This document shows positions 60,301-64,000 of a stretch of DNA of 64,000 nt, piece after piece. The notes beneath the pieces are model-generated. The model saw nothing but the letters and a program-made list of their open reading frames with translations. It was not told the DNA's origin and ran no database searches. A program made the position numbers and the translations under genes. The stretch comes from UBA6168 sp041392505. Lineage in GTDB: Bacteria > Bacteroidota > Bacteroidia > Chitinophagales > Saprospiraceae. Within the stretch, counting starts at the first letter, position 1. Each line of letters begins with the position of its first letter. The stretch is taken from positions 51,277-115,276 of the forward strand of contig JAWKLX010000029.1 of NCBI GenBank assembly GCA_041392505.1. Direction: 5' to 3'.

Positions 60301-61915
60301 ACACTTCGGCTTTCCGGGTCGTGCTGATGACCTGCGATTCGAAGGCTTCGAGGCCTTCCGCTTTCAGCGTACCCTTAGGCAACTGGATGCCCTCGTAAGG
60401 TACCAGCGGCACACAGAAATCAAGGTCTTGCGGCATTTCCACCGCCAGCTCGAAGAAGCCGAGCAGGCCGTCGCTATTTGGCGCAATGGCGTGGATGCCG
60501 TGTTCTTTCGAGTAGAGCGAGGCGCCCTCCGGCTCGGCAGAGAAGGTTACCTTTTTGCCGTTCGAGGCCACCACATTCGCCCAGGAAGTCTGCGCCCGGT
60601 CGGTCAAAAGTGGGCCGACAGTGCCGTTCCCTGTCGCCAGAAATCGCGGTGCAAAGGCCGGGCGGTAGGGTTGGAACCGCAGGCGGTCACCCAACAAATC
60701 TCTCGTACCTGGCTGAAAGCCAATGGTTTCCGTGCCGGAGATACCGGCCAGCAAATGGGCCTGGCCGTTCACCATGGCCTTTTCCACATCGGCTTCGTCG
60801 AGGAGCAGGAAAAATTCCCCGGCGGGGGCGAGGTATCTTTCACCACTGTCCTTTTCCTTTTTACACCACACGAGGCGGGCGGTCTGCCGGTCGGCAAACA
60901 GGGTGTTGGCTTCGGCCTCCGAGGCGGTACCGGCAGTGTTCGGTTTCAGGTGGATGCGGTAGCCGTTGTGGGTGCGGTACCAGCTTTTGAACAGGGTCGG
61001 TTCTTCCGAATTTTGCAGTGTTCTTTTTCGGGTCGTCCCGGCAAAGGCAATATAGGTACGGGCCGGGTCAAGGTCACCCGGCGTGGAGGCCTCGTTCGCC
61101 AAATTCGCCGGGTCGATGCTCACCTGCATGCGAACGAGGTAGTTCGGCCGGGGCTCACGAAAAATGGGGAAATCAAATGTAGACCGACCGCCATTGCCAG
61201 TCTTGTCGTAAAAGAATTTTGCCCCCAAACCGGAGCCCAGCAAGTCAACATCCTCATCCAATTCCACCTCAAAACGGACACACCCACGGCCGTCGCCAGA
61301 TAGAGGGATGGACACGTAGCCTTCGGGCGGAATCTGCTTAGAATGACTTTTCATGTCGAGCGGCCCGCTTCCGAAGGACAAGGCAAAATCAATGGGCCGC
61401 AAGTTGGGCACCGTTGCGGGCAAGGGAAAGCGGATGGCGCTGTAGCCCCCACTGATTTCATTTTCCGCCTTCGCATTGTTCACGAATGCCAACGCGCCCG
61501 CCTCACCCCACTCCACCTGGGTAGGCTTGATAATTTTATAGATGCCCGCACTTTCCTTGCGGAGGGGCACCACGAGCAGGTTAGCGGCCGTCAGCGGGGC
61601 ATCCGGGTCCATAATCCAAACAATGCTTTTGCTACGGAACTCGCCCACCATTTCATCGATGAGTTTTTTGACGTCGGCACAATAGCTTTCACTGAGGTTC
61701 TTGGGCTGTTTTCTGGCGAAAATGAATTCCCCAAAAATTTCCACGGCCCCAAATTTCCCACTTCCGTTCCAGATGGTATTGAAGTCGATTTCATCGCCTG
61801 TGTGTTGCACCTTTGCATCCATCAAAAAGGCACACCAGCCTTCGGCGGTCTCAGTAGAAATGTAGAGGAATGAGTTGGAAAAATGGGCCTTAGAAAAAGT
61901 GGTTCCTTGTATCAT
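51377..61915 (-). CDS. Giant protein of about 3,512 aa, beta-rich with LysM-like segment, unknown function
   Basis: The frame is open for 10.5 kb without break. ATG 61915 is preferred; a GTG at 61984 would add 23 residues. There is no signal peptide or sorting tail. The first 1,300 residues are beta-rich, then comes a Lys/Asp/Glu linker (bases about 57,800-57,960, with KDKDKKKKKKDD). About 350 residues of strictly alternating hydrophobic strands follow (bases about 57,700-56,900; FGFGFEIGFGKSIEKG, VTVQASIKILFVKIKFSF). A LysM-like segment (STTLQGVADRLGVSIENIAEQ, near 56,200) leads into a long C-terminal part. I recognise no family with certainty. The alternating strands could line a lipid groove or form a tube-like scaffold; that is inference. 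Confidence 0.75.
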   Translation of the reverse strand: MIQGTTFSKAHFSNSFLYISTETAEGWCAFLMDAKVQHTGDEIDFNTIWNGSGKFGAVEIFGEFIFARKQPKNLSESYCADVKKLIDEMVGEFRSKSIVWIMDPDAPLTAANLLVVPLRKESAGIYKIIKPTQVEWGEAGALAFVNNAKAENEISGGYSAIRFPLPATVPNLRPIDFALSFGSGPLDMKSHSKQIPPEGYVSIPLSGDGRGCVRFEVELDEDVDLLGSGLGAKFFYDKTGNGGRSTFDFPIFREPRPNYLVRMQVSIDPANLANEASTPGDLDPARTYIAFAGTTRKRTLQNSEEPTLFKSWYRTHNGYRIHLKPNTAGTASEAEANTLFADRQTARLVWCKKEKDSGERYLAPAGEFFLLLDEADVEKAMVNGQAHLLAGISGTETIGFQPGTRDLLGDRLRFQPYRPAFAPRFLATGNGTVGPLLTDRAQTSWANVVASNGKKVTFSAEPEGASLYSKEHGIHAIAPNSDGLLGFFELAVEMPQDLDFCVPLVPYEGIQLPKGTLKAEGLEAFESQVISTTRKAEVSAKAPPSIFAEDEPTVITSTTPQGAIAKVKPADGSWEEVLLAQNTVGDALTTQNYLNYAGAEAETVPPEFKVGFLNLGKALKDAFQTNQQFLVATQNENLGQLFTELTEPEQMAGVSDEAVFNNQMYIREWPFFIKTGRNGAGDDYRNVLIFKFCKGSLKERLKDPAFWTQPGDFNVPGELPAIATWAQNYIAEAEAQTTSYFAHFNRIVGDSNWTGILALKLDLPKEDFPDELKGLLAGVDDPDGLTMHHFGIEINHVKTAGSLKIEENSSLFGLFSYFDPVYKQAMLDDPERSPDLPIEPAEGTFDFKVLTLQVLFQNTDIKEFASKVQVKLGQLLQDDVREVAIQVKGDDFESTNTQSLILNGTYEERDGVKSYIFEQSKSNKFHLDSNILHFMEIERASFDTVSTEGGTVQSRFSFLGNINFEILTGKDDDGNETQLDLFSFGSEAGEEGFDIGKGLHFSNLHLDMTFPLADPTSRDFDMVVKYFKLGIENSYSRKDGLFTQFPLGFQNFIFGTGAKLPTDYGFEPVLTPAIETTGFSGEWLGLKYKINLGTPGMLASTGAFDAELLLAWSPQGKEDNETYRLYLGILLPGAAGNSKALSLQGILGLNVDTVTLNFDKKSEEQPGAYILSLDDISLRFFNFKMVPPTVPPIPGIETPQANAYLFANRKEGEVKKNIGWLMAYKGPDTSELTGVTIPFIALGQHVALSSTKNINSVSDAIEAMKSAFFPAASDESDFGYEIVYNFEFGEKNDQNGSEEEVSLVFSDESSWLIAFEFGLLAKVPKKDKDKKKKKKDDSDNGKPSGSKADDGQPDDNGDKEEEEEFDDFAVELAVVFNDPEIYGLRLSLGGEAMKVFDGLEFEILYKKVTDSVGVYKILFTLPDQFRKFEVGAAKLTLPVLGLDIYTNGDFKVDLGFPYDLDFSRSFAIEVQAGPFPLVGSAGFYFGKLSGETALMLPDIKKTADGKAVGRFGTVIIFGFGFEIGFGKSIEKGVLSASFKITLVAVVEGVVAPFIPDASLFPAQASSGNVEETNYYWVQGTIGLVGILQGEVDFVVISASVYVRVYALIEATFEAYRPVPIVLKAGVTVQASIKILFVKIKFSFSATISAKITVGEDRWHLAPWNTLPSSSRMAFAAMQARDAAMQVIDFRVTAADFSGTENDLSLLFSLQPTISDKTGKVSYVALLLLDSKEFKQLSDDVLTWVVKSYRKMTAAPASDADLSLAELETIRECLNNAGPSRSEIYSFLKQYYNLSIVGLKPEAEPEAVEKTEVTIFPMLPTLKMKWTGNDEGIDFSTHNEVAGDYLSKVKEFLKALALDVEGLDSDAAEASLATHIFEDYFHLMAKHLVDEAIESFENYSFPLDDSTTLQGVADRLGVSIENIAEQNKLHPWKGGSSFYDEAVKTGKTIAVLANENKGKVGLFDHVADDFLGVKGIAKLDLADLLEDLDRNNVSSNLAGMVARYQLSGLRLPDKEVGTVDTFTKHFPLFDLTGQQFALPDNLSDNFDITLSCLEIDDWLDMGGDGKSLTISQSKTEVDDLRDGFEAVGAPFTAPNLERLPSFEKMEQRFNFKRFSAWNSNSLIWHFPDTMMSHLYTNSGGNLKVRYGVFNEAKQRLEYFNKAAEWGTLVEVTIKRKPGQNETNLRYELIGTDEIGITLLERLLLSGEEILGGNIQILYDDKSASSDNDTPETFGGDKKSLQSLDISAINTFITQANLSTETNPIELGGRMAMVRGVEVPHGILNNPEEFVRLIWECSIVRSGGYYLFYQDLAAADPKGLPDAIFDGDGVAKLSVLIKSESGVPANFSNCAVTDSSIDAANSMVFAEDATQTYSVALLPQSVVSYELLRDVPDEPNKPTLPVLPSNPTAEQQAQYTAALAVYNDELAKYYDDFLENIYQLLAFQVDGGSGGFDESLMSVPIGPANDVGKDDIDEHDRKSLPPSVNPDGKWHFKLAVPLARFATDFDAVSNFHGEPNPYAGIGHEAKLKMTWRDLYGNQALGIEKTESIGNLGYTDELLSIAKWPNVTANYEFDRVSEGHFKLNIHLRYTAPDFGVNDQVSDDTKQAARDNRIREAKQKFAKIYYQLNQPGVKVSILSSFFESDVEGEMGAVDVDSYFFNGFLDGIYEHIDDPQGAATELTIAVPFSTNEINPASIFELEVGLKFQRKLDEVDNDFKASPNVASTIGMVQPILGIDKANAESMQDKPLAVFAQDFEEAFAKENIKIATGINKEDLNTTQRRQDVWVVKMNDLTSEIGDTPLYLAVKPLSTKLTTERVDVYKYATGEGLKFEENRQSFSDIDLDVWAQQFLEAVDDFLSPEMSTSAFLVDKILAAARAAEGKSTDRLGEITADKRTLAEKIVSGLTPVWTDAGTPSTAQMGAAREKLKQQLLIKLRQAYLVNTVVQFGVGTDGGFTLEGKPVRLYGKPFIVSGDGAGSGDRNFSFSNAKVQLDAEDAFLTFLFDTKQDQAKATVEFDLNYKITHLEYRIQDSDQMEGYEISSWLMFVNPVDASDASSPLVKPLGHLEIPVVLRNFPTPPTLVRQFGEQSKEEDDKSALANATQWDYGFTYTQRAAAQDTLKAGVTLNSVPESMAMSRAMLGGRSFFEELATFIAHYPAIQADLASTLPTIHANTLTDDSKLATASSALDAFHQLVDAVTLAWPQYDASGMAMASRNLDTMKLNVRFDFEIQEYSRDGSNVGEFLTEVTPGEISYPVELDTPVIRLAGFTHEIDLGESTAEKNVYKYADIDWQTAKGIAERTAVLENLSILEWQNAVSEVSITRNEDLLEGKTTRSEFIYNTPAVKFPNKIVPLLDNDQSVNIAKIGTNKRVVRTLAEHLQVFFKELMDRGVAEDNQLIKLECLYSYKLRVEDQPKDEDQEKDGNKLPNVKLPVLLVPPYDLQLPSDWNLEDENSFVNQLAKGISTWFNEHLPSDDNVDECFLFDVSIFSKLTDSKLPILRLRGVFLDVDDVSDLQA

Positions 61916-62316
61916 TTTATGAATATTGAGGGTTGTAATCCCGTGAAATGAATGTTTACTAATGCGATAGTCCCTTGTTTGCACGGTAGCTTTTATATGG
62001 CTTTAAGCAACAAAGCGACACAAGAAAGACTGGCCGACCATGCCATCGGCTCAAGGAAGGCAACAAGACGGAAAAATGTGAAAGCCTAAAATGGAATAGG
62101 TGGCAACACAGGGCAGAAAAATGGCTGTATGATTTTTCATATCGAAAGGGTTAGAAAAAAAGTTTCTTTCCCATGGTGTTACATGGAAGCAGAAAATCTT
62201 TTACGTTGATGCCCCTTCTGTTGCATTAGAAAAAAATGAAAAAAAGCCTGATTGCGGTGATTAGGAAGTATAAAAAAAAGTTCTCTCTATTATATTTTGC
62301 TGTGATGCACAGCTCT
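61916..62316. other. Leader region of the giant gene
   Basis: These 400 bases become strongly AT-rich above 62,130. No coding frame or RNA gene was recognised. The promoter of the giant gene should lie here. No copy of the sigma motif is present. Confidence 0.45.
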
Positions 62317-62479
62317 TAAGTACGACGTGCTAATTAAACAGGTATTTTATGCGTATCTTTTTCCGCTATTTTTCACCAAAAAATAAATCCGTAGCACTGC
62401 TATGCATGGATTTTTTGGCAAAAACTATCGAAAAAATCTTACACCTAAAATTACCCGTTTAATCAACACGTCGTACTTA
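62317..62479. mobile_element. Hairpin MITE-like element, 163 bp
   Basis: TAAGTACGACGTG at the left end is exactly inverted at the right (CACGTCGTACTTA). Similarity continues along nearly the full arm length (ATTAAAC, GGTA, TTTTTC and CCAAAAAAT blocks), so the whole element can fold on itself. AT-rich, no coding frame. Confidence 0.65.
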
Positions 62480-62591
62480 GTAAGATGCATCCTAATCAGC
62501 CCAAAAGTATTTTTTTTTTAATAATAAATCTAATGACTTTCATCACCAAAATGCCCCTACCGTACGCTATACACTAACTTATTTTTTTTTC

Positions 62592-63616
62592 TTGAAACTG
62601 TTGTTTCAAAACCAAATTGCCTACAGCTATCTGTTATCACCACCGACCGGGCCATCAACAGAAACCTATTGGAGACCTATTGGAAAATCGGGCAGTACAT
62701 TAGAGTTGATGCGACGGGGAAACGGATTGGCAAAAACAGCTATTTTTTTTTCTCCTGTTGGAGCGTTTTTTTAAATGCAGTGGTACTACGAATGCAAAAA
62801 AAGGCTTCGACAGGAGGAAAAAGAGCGTTTTTACGCCGATTCGTTTCCCCATCGCATCAACTCTGCTATAGAGTTTGAACAAGGCGGGGCTCCCAAAGCC
62901 ATCTATGGCAGTTCGCTTTTGGTCAATTTGTCCAAAGACCTGACAGCCCTGCACAGTAAAGGTTTCAGCCGCTCCAATTTGAATTATATGCGGCTGCTTT
63001 ACTCCTGTTATCCAATTTGTGAGGAGCTTCCTCACAAATTGTCCTGGACCCATTTCTGTGAACTGGTGAAAATCGATGCCCCCTTGGAACGCTCGTTTTA
63101 CGAAAAACAGGCTATCAATGAAAGCTGGAGCACCACGGAACTCAAGCGCCCAAAAAATCATCCCTCATCCTACGTCTTGCCGCTTCCAAAGACAAAGAGG
63201 GCACCCTCCAACTGGCCAAACAAGGACAGCTCATACAAAAACCCGGCGACCTCATACGGGAACCCTAAATACTCGAATTCCTCAAGATACCCGAACCGTA
63301 CCACCCCACCGAAACAGAACTGGAAAAACGCCTCATTGAGCACCTCCAATATTTCCTGCTGGAACTGGGAAAAGGCTTCGCTTTCATTGGCAGGCAGTAC
63401 CGGAAACCCTGTTCCACCTACCCCCATTTGGCATCCGAAGCACAGCATTACTTTTTGCCCAAGCCAAATCTCCAGCCACTGGCCCAAGGTTTTTCCCGAT
63501 GGAGTTCCTACCCAAAAAAAGCGATGCTCTCTGAGTAATTGGCACTGGAAAAGAAGGGAATGGAATTGACGGAATTGGAGGGGGAGATTGTTTTGTTTGT
63601 GGGTATGGGTAAATGA
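62592..63616 (+). pseudogene. DUF1016 (YhcG-like) nuclease gene, broken by insertion and indels
   Basis: The start of the DUF1016 N-terminal domain is visible (AINRNLLETYWKIGQYI, 62650-62700). A 163-bp element interrupts it, and the domain resumes as EFEQGGAPKAIYGSSLLVNL, RSNLNYMRLLYSCYP and DAPLERSFYEKQAINESW. A frameshift and a nonsense codon follow (REP-stop-ILEFLKIPEPY). The frame then reads LLELGKGFAFIGRQYR, where the PDDEXK nuclease core should begin, but the core is missing. Unrelated-looking codons run to 63616. The gene cannot work. DUF1016 proteins often accompany type I restriction loci, fitting the hsdR start downstream. Confidence 0.8.
62702..62864. mobile_element. Hairpin MITE-like element inserted in the DUF1016 gene, 163 bp
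   Basis: The 30-base ends (62702-62731 and 62835-62864, starting AGAGTTGATGCGA) are inverted copies with 27 of 30 identical. The inner part is also nearly palindromic (AAAAACAGC, CTCCTGT and GCGTTTTT blocks). It splits the codons of GQYI and EFEQGG in the nuclease gene. No coding capacity and no clear target duplication longer than 2-3 bases. Confidence 0.75.
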
Positions 63617-63798
63617 CATATCGGCGAGGGTAGATATTTGTTTTTTTTCTCTAACTTGCCAGCCGAAATTAAAAACCGTTGCTAAATGTCCAGCGACGCT
63701 TGAGCAACGGTTCAAAAAGTTTCGGATCAGCCACCTTGACACTAAACATTTCTATTCGAGAAAGCTTGCCCGTTTTACAATTGTTTTAACCCGGACGT

Positions 63799-64000
63799 AT
63801 GCTCAACAAAAAACTCCTCTCCGAGCGGGATATTTGCACCAAGTTCATCACCCCGGCCATAGAAAAAGCCGGGTGGGATATGCACACGCAATTTCTCGAA
63901 GAAGTCTCCTTCACCGCTGGTAAAATTTATGTCCGTGGCAAACTCGCCGCCCGGGGCAAGGGCAAACGGGCCGACTACATCCTCTACTACAAGCCGAACA
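63799..64000 (+). CDS. hsdR: Type I restriction enzyme subunit R (HsdR), N-terminus only
   Basis: The frame from ATG 63799 is open to the right edge (67 codons). It begins MLNKKLLSERDICTKFITPA and continues to EEVSFTAGKIYVRGKLAARG, then KRADYILYYKP. This is the start of the HsdR nuclease domain, in which D of ADYILYYKP belongs to the PDDEXK fold. HsdR is the ATP-driven translocase and nuclease of type I restriction systems. The rest, and any hsdM or hsdS, lie outside the window. It follows the broken DUF1016 gene by about 180 bases. Confidence 0.8.
   Translation, partial: MLNKKLLSERDICTKFITPAIEKAGWDMHTQFLEEVSFTAGKIYVRGKLAARGKGKRADYILYYKPN

Noticed and set aside
59117..61303. 728-codon open frame on the strand opposite the giant gene
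   Set aside because: No recognisable domain and a composition typical of an antisense shadow of GC-rich codons; the minus-strand frame has clear protein character throughout.

Overview
The window looks like a chromosomal segment from a Bacteroidota bacterium, most likely the Saprospiraceae (Lewinella / Haliscomenobacter type). The signs are type IX secretion C-terminal tails on proteases, BACON and GEVED domains, a hybrid two-component system, a DUF5606 protein, TAnnTTTG-like -7 promoter boxes, few Shine-Dalgarno sites, and many CHAT, TPR and nSTAND genes. Genus and species cannot be fixed from the sequence alone.

Layout. 0-9 kb is fairly ordinary: a truncated lipoprotein, a GCS2-like ligase fused to CBS domains, two TlpA-type thioredoxins, DUF5606, a PLP-dependent serine palmitoyltransferase/cysteate acyltransferase-like enzyme and two exported proteins. 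Their spacers hold word-repeat hairpins and MITE-like elements. 9.3-15 kb has a 1,308-aa hybrid two-component sensor, an ECF sigma factor and a TPR-bearing anti-sigma candidate. 15-29.5 kb is a minus-strand array of exported TPR-CHAT (caspase-like) proteins: one intact, two frameshifted and one remnant. Between them lie a papain-like protease, an ExbB-tail duplicate and two proteins of unknown function. 29.6-41.4 kb has an exported subtilisin, an exported trypsin-like protease, an ExbB/ExbD-like pair, a zinc-ribbon protein and an outer-membrane barrel. 41.6-45.2 kb has tandem helical-repeat paralogues, an XRE regulator with a strong operator dyad, and a basic secreted protein. 46-51.3 kb is a three-gene overlapping conflict-type operon: SIR2-like plus a candidate effector-associated domain, an nSTAND NTPase with WD40 repeats, and an outer-membrane barrel. 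51.4-61.9 kb is one uninterrupted gene of about 3,500 codons facing it. The right end has two hairpin MITE-like elements, one of them inside a broken DUF1016 nuclease gene, and the start of a type I restriction hsdR.

The main regulatory observation is a two-part motif, TGGGYAC then 14 bases then CTGCACYAA. It occurs five times with exactly the same spacing and always in the orientation of the gene that follows. It lies in front of the ECF sigma gene itself, the papain-like protease, a small ORF plus membrane protein, the trypsin-like protease, and the barrel/zinc-ribbon pair. I propose that this is the promoter of the sigma factor's regulon. It would tie the envelope proteases and membrane proteins around the CHAT array into one stress or conflict response.

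Many genes between 15 and 46 kb carry small indels, often with a net -1 shift, although the surrounding protein motifs are well kept. The 10.5-kb gene next door is open throughout. Sequencing or assembly dropouts and real decay cannot be told apart here, so those genes are listed as pseudogenes with the reconstructed product.
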